DNA of 64,000 nt. Source: Margaritifera margaritifera. Taxonomy: Eukaryota; Mollusca; Bivalvia; Unionida; Margaritiferidae. This document shows, one piece after another, positions 1 to 11,920 of this stretch. Each line of letters begins with the position of its first letter. Within the stretch, counting starts at the first letter, position 1. The notes beneath the pieces were generated by a model. It ran no database searches, was not told the origin of the DNA, and was given only the letters and a program-made list of their open reading frames with translations. The stretch spans positions 310,001-374,000 of the forward strand of contig JAQPZY010001684.1 of NCBI GenBank assembly GCA_029931535.1, read 5' to 3'. The translations under genes were made by a program, and so were the position numbers.

Positions 1-400
1 TGGCTGGCATAGAGGAGATAATATGAGGAAAATATTTACCAGGCAGGAAATAATCGAATAATATCAAAAGTCAATGGCATGGTAAGCAACACAGACTTGA
101 TATTCTTTTAAGATTAAATCCGTATTGCTAGTGTTCAATGCAAAGGTATGGGGGAAACTACTTACAGCACACTAGCAAAACATATTTTTCTGTTATATAA
201 TTAATCGTTTTGAAATCTTCGAAGCTGTCTACTTATAATTAAATGTCAATAAATAAGGCAATTTAAGAATACACATATATTAATTTAGCGGATAATATAC
301 AAGGAAAATATTTGCAAGACCCTGAAATAATCGAATATCAAAAGTCAATAGCACAGGAAGCCATGCAGACTTATAATATTCCTTGAACACGAGCCATGAA
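1..400. repeat. Two diverged direct copies of an AT-rich unit, about 276 bp apart
   Basis: The text around 20-110 (gaggaaaatatttaccagg, then aataatcgaa, atcaaaagtcaatgg, cagacttgatattc) recurs around 297-385 with the same order of words and few differences. No coding potential is seen. The array may continue to the left of the window. Confidence 0.6.
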
Positions 401-1500
401 ACTGAAGTTCCGCCATCATGAAAGTAATATTATAAATATGATTGTCAATAGATAAAAATCAGCTAATTTGCAATAAGCATTCCACAGAATGTTGTGTCTC
501 GCTTGTTCTGCAGGGGCATATTCCAAAGTCCCTTCAACGTAAATGTAGGCATCGATGACATAACTTGCTTGTTATGAGCAGTACCTACCATGATGCATAC
601 GTTCAATAAGTTACATGACTGTACATGAAACAGTGTAAGAGAAACGAGCTGAATACAACAACAACAAATCTTGACTCCTACGTAAAACAATAACGACAAT
701 GCCATCGGAAATGTGAAATCTCGCCTAGCCTATGCTAGACAGGCGAGATAAAAATGGACAAATGTACACAAAGCAAACATTTATTAAGTTAAGGTGTAAG
801 CTAAAATGGAGAAACTTCACGAATCTAGGATTTTCAAAATTCGGGTACGTTTTGACAAATCCTGATTATTGCAGACTATATACTACTGCACTCAGCTTCA
901 AAATGCCCTATCTGAAATGTACAAATAAATATGTGCAGCAGTTTGAGTGACACAAAATTTACATGCAGAGGAAAATTGTAAAAATGAACAAACTACTTGA
1001 AATCAGCTACAATATTATTGACTAAAACCCTTTTTTCTTCCATGTTTAGGTGTAAACTACCATAGTTGTTTGTGCACAATTTGATCTAAGTTCATTGCTT
1101 CTGAAAAAAACTTTGTGTGTTTAAACTGAACTGTCCTGTCTTTACAAAGTGAGAATAGCTTCTTATTTATTATTTTGACTTTATCACCAGTAATAGCCAA
1201 GTCTACAGTAAGAGGTAAAATAGAGGACGGAAGAATGTTTGCCTTAGACATTTATCTGATCAAAATGATTAAATTGTTATAACCACTGAAAAAGACTTGA
1301 GCTTGGATTTTGTGACACCAGGCTTGTAATGATGTGTAAATTGATCCCAGGCATATATTTTCCAGTGGAGTCAGAAATTATTGTCACTCAAATGGTTTGG
1401 TCAGTTAGTAAAACATTTTAAGAACTTCTCATCTTATTCTATCTCAAACTAAACGTTTCTAATTGAATTCGAAAGTTAAATAATGTTTATATGCCTCAGT
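401..1500. other. AT-rich stretch without a recognised feature
   Basis: Short open frames occur on both strands but none resembles a protein family I know, and none has splice-site or composition support. I see no RNA gene and no tandem array. Confidence 0.5.
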
Positions 1501-1543
1501 TCTCCAATCTCCATGTCGCTGAATGAGCGCTAAATGGACTTAA

Positions 1544-2140
1544 ATGTCCAGGAGCATCCCCCACCTTCTCCGGAAACTATGTGATGAGAAAAGGTCTGGA
1601 TTACATCCGGTTTGTAGAATCATCAATTTTATATCAGTAATTTGTGTTAATTTGTGTCCTGAATCCAATAAACAAAATGCTATAGAAGAGTTATTAGCCT
1701 TGATAGTTGAGATCGTATTTTGGTAGGATGTCACAGGACACAGACATGAACCTGGATTGGATAGAAATGGAATCTTTGAACATCGTTTGACCAAACTGAT
1801 TTGTTTTGGGCCATTTAATAAATCATCAGACAGATAAAAAAAAACAAATCCCTGCGAATTGGAAATATCAAAGAAGCTGTAAATTTCAAACAACTGAGGT
1901 GTGATTGCTAAGACTTTATGAGGAGTATGTGAATGACTCCTATAAAGTCCCTTCAAACGCAGCCCAAGTTGCAGGGAATGCGAATAATGAATTCAAAATC
2001 TAAAAGTAAATGTAACAGTTTAACACTCGAAATATATTTTCTGATTGAATGAGAAGATTCAAGTGAGCGGCTAAGAAATTGAGCATATGAACATATGGTA
2101 TTTAAGTCAACTGGTAAAGGGTCAAATGAAAATATTTACA
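1544..2140 (-). pseudogene. Tyrosine recombinase fragment of a DIRS/Ngaro-like retroelement
   Basis: Read on the minus strand, the segment runs from an N-terminal core-binding part (SIRKYISSVKLLHLLLDFEF near 2070-2000) through a frameshift near 1990 into a catalytic part (RSHSHTPHKVLAITPQ near 1940-1890, CLCPVTSY near 1740). It ends in HSFRRRWG near 1560, which matches the H-x-x-R box of tyrosine recombinases (usual form HSFRRGGA). The enzyme class inserts circular cDNA of YR retroelements without a target duplication. A stretch around 1840 that should hold the first catalytic arginine looks deleted, and the end after the HxxR box is lost, so it is dead. It may be the 3' part of the element whose reverse transcriptase lies at 6956-8037, cut off by a second element between them. 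That link is an inference. Confidence 0.75.
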
Positions 2141-2149
2141 AATCAAAAA

Positions 2150-3050
2150 AAAAAAATCCATTGGATTAAGTGATACTGAATTTTCAATTTAGCAAATGCA
2201 GTTTTTAATTATTGTTTGACATCTCTCTGCAAAATTTGAAGCTGACATTCTGTAATTAAGGAAATTTGAAATTGTAGTCAGAATGATGCTAGACAATAAG
2301 TGTTGTTATGACATCCTACCTGCATGAGGAAAATGTTGAAAAACCACTGCTGCCTAAAATGGATCAACCACTTAAGCCCTCTTTAGGCATTCAGAAGAAT
2401 CCAACATAGCCGTGTGTAACCTATCAAAAATTACTTGCCATGCAGCAGTGGATAGACAACTCTTCCACATGAAATAGGACTCAAATCCATGGTAGAGCTA
2501 GTTTTATGGAATGATTTTAAAAAAAAAAAAAAAACATGTCGTGTAAGGGCATTTATTATAATGCCTAAAAAGCAATAAATAACATTTTGCACAAATTTTT
2601 AAACTTAATGTGTAGTAGTTATCCCTGGATAAATCAATGTGTAAGACATGTAAAAATCCTGACCCCATATTTTTTAAATTGACACACAGATGGTGCAGAA
2701 AACCAGACCACAAACGTGACAGACTTACTCGCAAGAGTCAGACTGGCAAGTTCTCCCCATCCGAAACCATGGAGATGAAGCCCAGAAAGTGCCTAAGCAG
2801 CTGAGGAGACATATGAAATGTCCCAAAAAGCAAAACATATTTATAAAATATGCTTCTGAAAGCAGACACCAGAAGAAGCAGTAACATCAACATTGGCAAG
2901 AATGAAAGAAATTTGTAATGTATGGAAGGAACATAATATTCTTATCTGCATTTGAGATGTGGCATGCTGTTAGTTTCCGAGATTTAGTGCTTGGTACGAT
3001 TCAGAATCCATCGGGACCATACTATAGATTGACCGCCTAAGACAGCCCAA
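2150..3050. other. Unassigned stretch between two recombinase fragments
   Basis: Contains a poly-A run at about 2519-2534 and no convincing protein homology on either strand. A minus-strand reading just below 3060 (GQSIV) could be the first block of a retroelement SGNH hydrolase following the recombinase at 3104-3932, but this is weak. Confidence 0.35.
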
Positions 3051-3103
3051 TCCTGCGTGAACACTACATGGGCACACGAATGTAACGGGTATATGCATGA
3101 CTC

Positions 3104-3932
3104 TCACCCGCCCATAGCCTTAATCTGCGATTCTGAAAGATGAGAGGAGTGAGCAGTTGTGGCTGCTCCAATCCTGAAGCTATGTGAAGCGTACATTCGT
3201 GGATTTAAGCCAATGAATTTTACATCATTTTGGAGTGCCGTACAAAAATAAAAATTCCCCGAGATAGGTTGTACTCCATCAAAGGTAAATAAAGGGCCAT
3301 CGGCACAGCCTCTTAAATGGATGTAATGTATCAAATGCCTTACAGGACACAAATAATTGGTTAGTTGCTTCAAAATTCGCAGATGACCGGGGCAACCCAA
3401 AATGCTGTATTTGAAATTGTGTATAGTCAAAATGACTTTATCCCAACCAACGCGCAAATTCTGCATCTGAATGACATTCGATTGATTTCTATTGTTGCGA
3501 GACGTCATCTCTCCTACTCTAAGAAAAACAAAGGCAAGGGAAAACATTGACCTTATAACATTTTATCATACATGCTATCAGCAATTGGATCAACAACCAG
3601 AAACAATTGTTCAAAAATGGAAGGCGTAATGGGCAGACCCATGTCTGATGAGCTTGTTAGACGCCGCGCACCAACGACAATTTTAGTGATGAGAAAGTGT
3701 TTTGTCGGATCAAGCCAACCCTGCAGCTGGTGAAGGTATGAAAGACCAGCAAGGTATGTAGAAATAGTACTTCCACTCTTGCCGGACCGAAATTGTAATG
3801 AAAGCTATTAACTGTTGTAGTCAAATCGGAGCACGTAATTTGTGACCGGATTTTTCTGAGCCAAGTTGAAAGCTTTGACCTCATTGCTGTAAGTGTCCTT
3901 TGTGCTTCTGGGGCGAAAGCAGCATCAATCAA
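3104..3932 (-). pseudogene. Tyrosine recombinase of a DIRS/Ngaro-like element (element 1)
   Basis: The minus strand starts with LIDAAFAPE-like text at 3932 and an N-terminal core-binding region (AMRSKLSTWLRKIRS). It continues through frameshifts near 3700 and a stop near 3555 into the catalytic domain: FVFLRVGEMTS (first catalytic arginine box), CPVRHLIHYI, then ASHSFRIGAATTA (H-x-x-R box) and LSESQIKAMG, after which the usual GRW..F..YI tail is broken by a stop. Order and spacing fit the recombinases that close YR retrotransposons. At least one frameshift and two stops make it inactive. It follows directly the RNase H of the same element at 3929-4380, as in DIRS-like elements. Confidence 0.85.
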
Positions 3933-4740
3933 CTTTGCATGTGAAGATGTGGAGGGAGTAAAGTGGGTTCGGGTTCCATATGTGGCACCAACTGCCTGAA
4001 CTTTGTGATCTGAAAATGGGAGAGAAGATCCGTTAAGTTATTCAGTTTCCCCAGAATGTGTTCCGCTCTAAGATAGTGTACTTCATGGAAGCCAGCACAT
4101 AACGATTTACAAGACACGTGATTGACACATCTTTGGAAGTGACATTATTTAATATGTAAACCACTGCCGAAATTAAGTACCAAACACCTGTTTCGCAATG
4201 CATCCCCCCACATTTCAATAGAAAGAACCATTGGGAAAAGTTCTTTCATAGTTATATTATGGTTTTGCATATTCGTGTCCCATGCTCCAAAAAACCACCT
4301 GACACCAAACACCGCCCCAAATCCAAGAGTAGCTGATGCATCAGTGAAGAGATGTAATTCTGAAGATGTTAACCATCTATCGTCTAAAAAGAAGGCACGG
4401 CCATTGGAATGATGAAGGAATAATTGTCAAGCTTGGAGATCAGAATGTGATTCCTTGGTGAAACGAATGCGATGGTGGGGTTTTGTCAAGTTACGGGCGA
4501 GATTGATGAGACAGCGTAGAAAAGCTCGTCTCGGGTCAACCAATTCAGAAGGCTAATTAGTTACTGCAATTCCCGCAAGGTAATTTTTTTTTACGTGTAG
4601 CGTAAAGCCAAAGGAACTTGGGCATTTTGTCGAGTTTATCCTGTTGGAGATGAGCTTCAAATGTTATCGAATCCAATTCAATACCAAGAAAAACCATGCG
4701 ATACCCAAAAACCTCAAAAGGAATGGCCCTGACCCAAGTG
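3929..4740 (-). pseudogene. Reverse transcriptase thumb and RNase H of element 1
   Basis: On the minus strand, 4740-4560 reads as the end of a DIRS-type reverse transcriptase (PFEVFGYRMVFLGIELDS, then a lysine-rich stretch). It passes through a frameshift into an RNase H domain at about 4380-3930. The RNase H shows FTDASATLGFGAVFG with the first catalytic Asp, then MKELFPMVLSIEMWG with a conserved Glu, and finally AEHILGKLNNLTDLLSHFQ near 4065-4010, the typical end of this domain in YR retroelements. The reverse transcriptase palm, including the YLDD-type catalytic box, is missing: gag-like sequence lies directly upstream of the thumb. The element therefore has an internal deletion of roughly 1 kb, by comparison with the usual layout. 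Confidence 0.8.
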
Positions 4741-5513
4741 ACTGGGGGTTGCGGATATTGTGGCCTGAACCCAATATTGATAGTGCAACTGTTCCCAGGG
4801 AATGCCCCTAGCTTCCCTGGCATGTCGCACCTGTTGGTCATATATATACAAACTCAAACCCAACCTCCTAGCTGCCAAGTCATGCACAATTTCCCCATGT
4901 TTAATAACCTGTGCCACCAACCGTGAAATTTTTTGGCATAAATTGCCACAAAACGCAAAAGGGCTGCGGTCCAACTTTCAATGTTCACATTTTGGGGGTC
5001 ACAGTGTCCCTAACCACCAAGAGTTTGGCAGTGAGGTTAATTTGGAGTTTAAACTCCTGATTGTCAGGCGACTGTATCATATAGAGTAGTAAAGTTGCCA
5101 AGTCAATATATTTGTCCTTCCAAATTTTATTTTTTAATTTGGCAGGAACCTGGATGAGATTGGTGTCGACAACAAGGAGGCTGGCCCCTGTTCACTCAGA
5201 ATCACCTTCTTCATCCAACGAGTCTGTCAATGGCCGCTTCCTCGATATTGATGCCATCACCGCCTTGGTAATATGGGCCACCTGCCGGTTTTCATCCACA
5301 GCCTGCTGTGCGGGTCCAACACTCTCTTTCTGGGAGGGGCCTGGCCTGGGTGATTATGCCGACACCTCAGGAAGTATACTGTGATTCCGCAGCCCACTCT
5401 CTCCAGGGATTATAAATTCCGCTACTGCAGCTGGAGGCCGTATTCTTCAATGAGGGTGGGCCCTGGCTTTCCCTGAACAGGCCGAACTGGAACTAGCCTT
5501 TGGCATTTGCAAC
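4740..5513 (-). pseudogene. Gag-like ORF1 remnant of element 1
   Basis: The minus strand opens with ATG near 5513 (MPKASSSSACSGKARAHPH) and continues to KLKNKIWKDKYIDLATLL near 5130-5080. The last part is HGEIVHDLAARRLG and ARGIPWEQLHYQYWVQA at about 4900-4750. The KIW..EYIDL..LL and PW...H...W signatures are those of the first ORF of DIRS-like elements in molluscs and other animals. Stops near 5355, 5190 and 4987 and a frameshift interrupt it. The reading then jumps directly to the reverse transcriptase thumb, which marks the internal deletion. Confidence 0.7.
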
Positions 5514-6283
5514 TTTACATTTTGGAAGAAAAAGAGCAGTATGCAAACTCCTCTAGAGATGCACTATAATGAAAACCAGGAAAAAATTTTAAAAGATAAA
5601 AAAATTAAATAAAGCGAATTGTTACTTGAAGGTGGACTATGTGATACAATGCTGTGAAAATGACAATTATTTTGCTCAATTAAATGCTGACGATATTATC
5701 GTAGTAAAACACGTATGAAAATGAAAAGAATGGCCACAATATAAGCAAGACTCTTTCCCTGTGAAGGAAGATTTTTAGCAACCTTTGAAAGATGAATTTC
5801 CCTTTTCTTTTTTTTTTTCTTCCTTTTTTTGTTGCACACTGACTGTCATGTTTACCCTGGTTGGACAGTATGGAGTGTAATAATGTGACAGCAACAATGT
5901 GGTTGAGAAACTTTGAAAGTGCAAACTGAACAGTCTTGTTCAGCAATAAAGCAAATGTGTATACTAACAAACAACCCTGGATTCTATCAGTGCAAACAAG
6001 GATCATAATATGTTTAACCGATGCTCGTGTTCAGCAATAAGGCAACATGTATGCAACAATTACGTGCAAAGACCCTGGACTCTATCGAGGTCAGCATGGA
6101 TCATTTACACATTTTCATGTCATTGTTAACTTGAAAAGCCAATGTAATGTTTATGTGTACAGCCAATGTTGCAATATCACCATCAAGAAAAAAAATCGAG
6201 TTTTTGAAAACTATTAGCATGCATGTCTAACAGAGAAGACAAGACACTGCAAAAGCAATCATCATTGAACCAATTACTAACTA
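5514..6283. other. Low-information stretch
   Basis: No recognised coding or RNA feature. It has a T-rich run near 5805-5830 and two similar short texts (cagcaataaagcaaatgtgt near 5940 and cagcaataaggcaacatgta near 6035) that suggest an old short duplication. Confidence 0.4.
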
Positions 6284-6511
6284 TCAGTGGTAAGATTTTT
6301 TTTTCAGACTGACAAGAAGACCCAGCATGCTATTAAAGTATTTAACATATCCCTGCCTATTTAAATGCACTCTGTCTGATAAGAACACTGACACATCACT
6401 CATGGGGGGCCAGAATTCCCCATGCTTGTAAAAAACTGCATTTTCCATATGTGCACAATAATTATTCAGGTGCTGGTTTAGCTCATCCACGCGTGTGTTG
6501 AACCACTCCAT
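6284..6511 (-). pseudogene. C-terminal part of an SGNH hydrolase-like domain of a retroelement
   Basis: The minus-strand frame holds WFNTRVDELNQHLNNYC, AVFYKHGEFWPP and SDRVHLNRQGYVKYF. The last phrase is the D-x-x-H catalytic block (block V) of SGNH/GDSL esterases as carried by YR retroelements, usually written DGVHLN. The block I serine and the Asn and Gly blocks are not seen, so only the end of the domain remains. It lies downstream of the RNase H-like remnant at 6956-7210 on the same strand, which suggests that both belong to element 2. Confidence 0.65.
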
Positions 6512-6955
6512 GTTGATAGCATAACATATTTTTCGAGAAGTGGGTCATCTGTGCAAAATTTGCAGCACTGCAACCCTATCAACATCGAAATTATACCGAA
6601 GTTGCAATGATCTATTCTAACAAAATTGTTGACTTGTCAATAATGAATTGACCAATCAAAATAAAATTACTCTGACCCCAGCACCCCCTGTGAAGAATTC
6701 TACTGCCTTAAATCCCCACTTATGACCCCATGTCAAACTGTATATTATACATGAATATAGATGTCATAAATTTATTTATGCTGATGCATAAATCCACTTA
6801 AGTGGATAATAATCAATTGAAGGACCACAAACTGACTTTAGAGCTGATGAAAACTATAATTAGATCCAAATCCATGAACATTTCTTCTATATGATTAGTG
6901 AAGTTCTGTGCATGCATATAACATAAATACTCAGAGAACAACACAAATTTTCCTA
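6512..6955. other. Gap between SGNH and RNase H remnants
   Basis: AT-rich sequence of element 2 or its flank. No motif was recognised. Confidence 0.4.
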
Positions 6956-8037
6956 TTACCATTCCCGTGAGAAAGAACAAAGTTCTTTTGGCATAATAAA
7001 TTCTTTCATGAACAAATTTCTGTTCAATTCAAAGAAAGTATCTCTATAACATTCACTAATGTGCCATCTTGATAATAAATCTGGAAAATGATTGTCTATC
7101 CTAGATATGTGGCTGGCTCTAATTTGGAAGTCGCAGAGGGCAGCAATGTAACAAATTTCTCTCAAGCAAAATTGGTGGAATGAATTACATGAAAATCCAG
7201 AACTGAACACTCAACCAGAGGACGTATTATCACAGTTTATTGGTATTCTTTTACATTTAAGCAACTAAGTGCAGAGTTTTAGGGTAGCAACTATAGTTAA
7301 AATTTGAAATGAATTGATATGCAGTCATAGTGACTATACAAAAACAGGATATTTACAATGCTATATCCCATGAAATCAGGCTCTACCTCCTACATAACAG
7401 GCATCACAAGCTACGACAGCATCAGGGTCAGACCACTCTTCAATCTTCATCATAGATATAGCATTATATTGAGAAAGAAACCATTCTACCATAGAAGGTT
7501 TTTTTATTTTTGCTTCTGCTAGGATAATATGTCAAACTGATCCATGATGGTACACTGTCCAAGTGAGTTGAGTAATCTACAGATATATACTTGGCCAGGT
7601 TGCACGCATTCAGCTGAAAAATAACATTTTCCTATCAAGGACTGTGATTCTTTGACAGTAGCATATTCCATTGAGAACCAGATTGAGACTAATAATGGCA
7701 TTTATTCCATTCGTTACTTTCTAATGGGATTCTTCCAGTCCACAACTCTGAATGACATTACTTAATTGAGTATAGGATTTTAATGCTTTATTTTTGTCAG
7801 GAGTTTCAGCACCAGCAAGTCATCCAAATAATTCTTTACAAGAATGCTCAAAATTTTATAAATAAAGGCAATTGCATTGGTGATCTGTTGACACATATGA
7901 GATGCTGAAACTGAGTACCAGCCTCTGTTGATGTAACTAAATTTTTCTTGGATTTTGCATGGGTACCATAATTCTCCCATGTTAAGCCCATGCTTGGTGA
8001 TAAGTCTATCACCCTTATTTACAGATTTTGATGACAA
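6956..8037 (-). pseudogene. Reverse transcriptase-RNase H remnant of a second DIRS-like element (element 2)
   Basis: Three minus-strand blocks lie in the right order. At 8037-7780 the palm ends in LVKNYLDDLLVL, with the YLDD catalytic pair near 7830-7815. At 7701-7519 a thumb-like block reads SLIGKCYFSAECVQPGQVYI, close to the GKL.F.a..v.pGR.fi pattern of DIRS-type enzymes. At 7210-6956 the RNase H tail reads CLREICYIAALCDFQIRASH followed by DNHFPDLLSRWH, the DN..DLLSRW signature. Frameshifts and stops separate the blocks. The RNase H tail differs from that of element 1 (HILGKLNNLTDLLSHF), so the two elements belong to different families. Confidence 0.75.
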
Positions 8038-8169
8038 ATTTTTATTTAAACATGCAAATTCCAGGAATTGTTGTCCCCATTTTTTAATTGGAAATAGGGA
8101 AGTGTAGTTTTGTATATGAAGGGGATTGGTGGTGATTGTGATATAGTAAAATCCAAGTTAGCTTAGGTT

Positions 8170-9480
8170 TCATTGACATTAAACTGAATTCTAAATTCAG
8201 TTAGAACCTGGAAATACTTATGAGAGTTATTAAGAAATGAAAAGGGGCTATCTGACTTGCAGGGGCCATAACTCCACTAATTGATGATGTAAAACACTGA
8301 CAATTGAACTCAGGGGTGCTCTGATCAATATAAAGCTGCATACAAAATTTGTTTCAAATAAATGAGCATAAGAGTTTCTGTGCTGAAAACAATGTTTATG
8401 GGTCTAAAATTCAGCAGCCATAACTCTTTTAAATGATGACAAAATTTCCACTGAGGTTATATCAACATAAAGCTGCATAGAACATTTTGTTGAAGTTTAA
8501 TAATAATTAAAGGAGTTATTGTGGAAAAGCGAGTTCCAACAATCAGGAGCCATAATTCCACTAAATAATGATGCAGAGTGCTGAAAATCAAACTTAGACA
8601 AGGTGTCATTAATATGAAGATTTGCATCAAATGTATTGTGCAGAAATGAAAGTAGGTAAGTTCAACAATTGGGGGTCATAACTTCACTAAAAGATGATGT
8701 AGCATGCTGAAAATTTAACTCAGCAAAACTGAAATTCAAACTCAGCTGAGGTCTTACCAATATCAAGCTGCCAACTAAATTTGTTTGAAATCCAACAATA
8801 AGTAAGGAAGTTATTGTGCAGAAAAGAAAGTGGATGGGTCTAATAATATGGGGCCACAGTTCTGCTAAATGCTGACAATCAAACTCAGCTGAAGTCTCAT
8901 CAACATCATGCTGCCTATGAAATTTGGTTTAAATCCAAAAATAATTATTGTGCATAAATGAAAGTGAATAGGCCGACAACAAGGGACTATATATAACTCC
9001 ACTAAATAATGACATACAATGCTTATAATAAAACGAAAATAAGATCCCATCAACATCAAACTATCTACCAAATTTATTTGAAATCTAAATATAAATAAAG
9101 GTGTTTTTGTGCAGAAATGAAAGTAGGTGGTTCTGTACAAGAGCAATGAAAGTGGATGGGTCTGACAATCAGGTGCTATAATTCTACTAAATGGTGATAT
9201 AGAACAATGAGAACCAAACTCAGCTAAGGGTCTGATTAGTATCAACCTGCCAACTAAATCTGGTTTAAACCCAATAATAATTAATGGAGTTATTGTGCAG
9301 AAACAAAATGGGTTGGTCTGATATTCAGGGGTTATACCACCACTAAATGTCGATATAGAATCCTGAACTCAGTCAAGACCTCATCAATATAAAGCTAGAT
9401 ACCAAATTTAGTTGAAATGCTATAATAATAATGTGAGTTACTATGTGGAAATGAAAGTGGAATGGATGACAGAAGAATGG
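8170..9480. repeat. Diverged tandem array of a ~130-170 bp mollusc-type repeat
   Basis: About seven or eight copies share the order: ggggccataactccactaaat, a stretch like atgatgtagaatgctgaaaatc, aactcagctgaggtctcatcaa, tataaagctgcataccaaattt, and ataaaggagttattgtgcag. Examples begin near 8265, 8410, 8550, 8675, 8850, 8980, 9175 and 9325. The array ends in a gga-cag-atgga run near 9470, as such elements often do. No protein is encoded. Confidence 0.65.
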
Positions 9481-9989
9481 ACAGATGGACCAACAGAAAA
9501 GCACAATTTAATATCTCCCTATTTCTATGAAAAGCAGTAGACAAAAAAAATTTCACATAATAAAAGCCCACTCCATCTTCTAAAAAAATGTACATGACTG
9601 TATTCCAGAGCTTATCATAGAAAAGGTACTGTAACCTATTAACTTTCCACCTCTATGGTCCCCAGTTTGATTTCACATTTCCATCTGTGCATGGATAAGT
9701 GGTTACCCATCCAAGGCTGTTGATGTACCCTTGGTTCTCTTGCTTCCCCACCTCATGCTGATATGCAGGTTATTCAAGATTACATTAAATAGTTGCAGCA
9801 AGTATTATGTAAAGAAATGGATGAATGCTGGGAGTGTATTAGCAGACAAATATGTGTGCACTACTTAATGCAGATAAATAAATAATAACATAAGACATTT
9901 CTAAACTTCAATTATTTTATAATTCATCATTTTCAAATACTACAGTACAAATAAAGTACAACTGTGAAACAAGTGCAACATCTTGGGTA

Positions 9990-11095
9990 TATGTTATAAC
10001 AAGAGGTCCAAGTGGGCATGAGATCACTCACCTGGATGACATCTGCCTAAAAGCCAAATGGAAGAGTAGTTGGTCAAGAAATCTGTGTCAGAATTATTCT
10101 TTATGCAGAAATTCCTTCCAAATGTTATTGATTGCATGTGTTACTAGGTTTCTCTATTTTGGAATATTTTCATCCATATTTAATGACACAAAAGCATCAT
10201 TTGTCCAATATTGAAAGGCCTCTATGCCAGGACCCTTTCTTTCAAAGTTGGTCAAATTCTTTTGAGTGGTCTTTGAGATAAAGTAGTGCAAATGTTTTTA
10301 TATTTTTAGTAACAGTGGCCATATCTGATGTTGAATCAGTCATTTGTATCAATTTGAAGGGCTTTCAAGCGAGGATGCTTTCTGTCAAATTTGATCAAAA
10401 CTGAAAGGCCTTTATGCCAGGATGCTGAGAAATGTAATCAAATTCTGTTAAGTGATTTTTGAGAAGGCATTTTAAGGTTTTTCTTTTATTAGTAATGGCA
10501 TCCATATTTGATGGTAGATTGGCATCATTTGTACAAACTTGAAAGCATTCTATACCAGGATACTTTCAGTTACATTTGGTCAAATTCTGTTGAGAGAATA
10601 TTTAGAAGTGTCTTCTTTATTTAGTAATGGGAACAATATTTGATGGCAGATCAGCATCATTTGTATAAAGGCTTATATGCCAGGATGCTTTCTGTCAAAT
10701 TTGGTAAAATTCAGTGACACAGTTTATGAGAAGATATCATTTAAAGGTTTTTCTATTTTAGTAACAGAGGCCACATTTGATTGCATCATTTTAACAAATT
10801 TGAAAGACCTCCATGCTAGGATCCTTTCTGTCAAATTTGGTCAGGTTCTGTTGAGTAGTTTCTTAAAGGTTTTTCTATTGTTACTAATGGCAGCCATATT
10901 GGATGACTAATTGGCATCAACTTAACAAATTTAAAAGGCCTTGATACCAGAATGCTCCCTGTAAAATCGTGTGCAAATTTGTCAAGCATTTTTGTTTAAG
11001 AACTTTAAATAACAATTGTGAACAGATGATGCACAACAGATGAAGAACTATACCATAAACTCACTAGGCTTTATGGCCAAGTGAGCTAAAACTCC
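9990..11095. mobile_element. Hairpin-ended nonautonomous element A with internal ~150-bp repeats
   Basis: It begins with aacaagaggtccaagtgggc and tcactcacctggatgac. It ends with ataaactcactaggctttat followed by ggccaagtgagctaaaac, whose two halves form a stem (ctcactaggc with ggccaagtgag). Between them lie about six diverged copies of a unit containing ttgaaaggcc, ccaggatgctttctgtcaaa, tttggtcaaattctgttgag, gtttttctattttagtaa and ggcagccatatttgatgg. The same head and tail enclose element B at 51550-52520. The design, with short termini, a 3' hairpin and internal minisatellite units, resembles the pearl/HINE-type elements known from bivalves. Confidence 0.7.
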
Positions 11096-11099
11096 ACAA

Positions 11100-11920
11100 A
11101 GTGCAGTAGAGGAGATAAAAACCAATATTATAAGTGACTCTCCCTCATAAAAGATGCATGTTGTATCCACATTTTTATTTTTTACATGAATTTAAAGATG
11201 GTTGAGCTGGGACCAGAAAAATTCAACATAATGTCAGGGGCTATATTATACAGGGTATGTTATAACTGATGTTGACTGTATTCTGAGCTAAGGATTTAGA
11301 CTGTATTCATAGTATTAAATGGTGTATTAGGAAATGAAATTGGTAACAGAAGGATGGTTGGGCAGACATTATAACATAATATGCTCTTGAGTCGAATAAA
11401 TAAAAATTCATCTCTTGTCTAAATATGACAGTAAGCAGCTAAACTATTTATAAGTGTGCATATGTGCATATAATCTAAATGACATAACAGAATTTGCAGA
11501 ATTTACTTTAAAGTTTACTTTCGTAGAAAATGAATGCACTTTATTATCAATATGACAAGAAAGTAATAGAAAAATATATTTTTTACAATTCCATCTTCAT
11601 TAGGCAGCACTCTCCCTCTCTCTCTCTCTCTTTCACACACAGATAAACATATAAATAAATATGGAGTACAAAACAAAACATACCAATACTGCTCCTTGAG
11701 GTACATACATTTTGGTCCCTTGGCTATTCAAATATGCAAACAAACTAAGGATTCCTTTCTAAAAAATTTTAATACCAGTTATGCAATTCGTACCACAACT
11801 TAATTTTATGAAAGATCTTACCCAAAACATTTTACGTGCTGGGTAAAGAAAACTGAATAGATGTAAAATGAAAAATCAATAATTTGGGCTTATTAGTAAA
11901 CATCCGATTTTCCAAATACA
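11100..11920. other. AT-rich stretch with a CT/CA microsatellite
   Basis: The only clear structure is the (CT)n run at about 11609-11631 followed by a short (CA)n. Open frames here are short and not recognised. Confidence 0.5.

Noticed and set aside
5112..5384. Plus-strand 90-codon frame
   Set aside because: Antisense shadow of the gag-like ORF1 remnant, whose minus-strand reading matches a known family.
5680..6006. Minus-strand 108-codon frame as a gene
   Set aside because: Passes through a T/A-rich low-complexity run, no domain recognised, lies between retroelement remnants.
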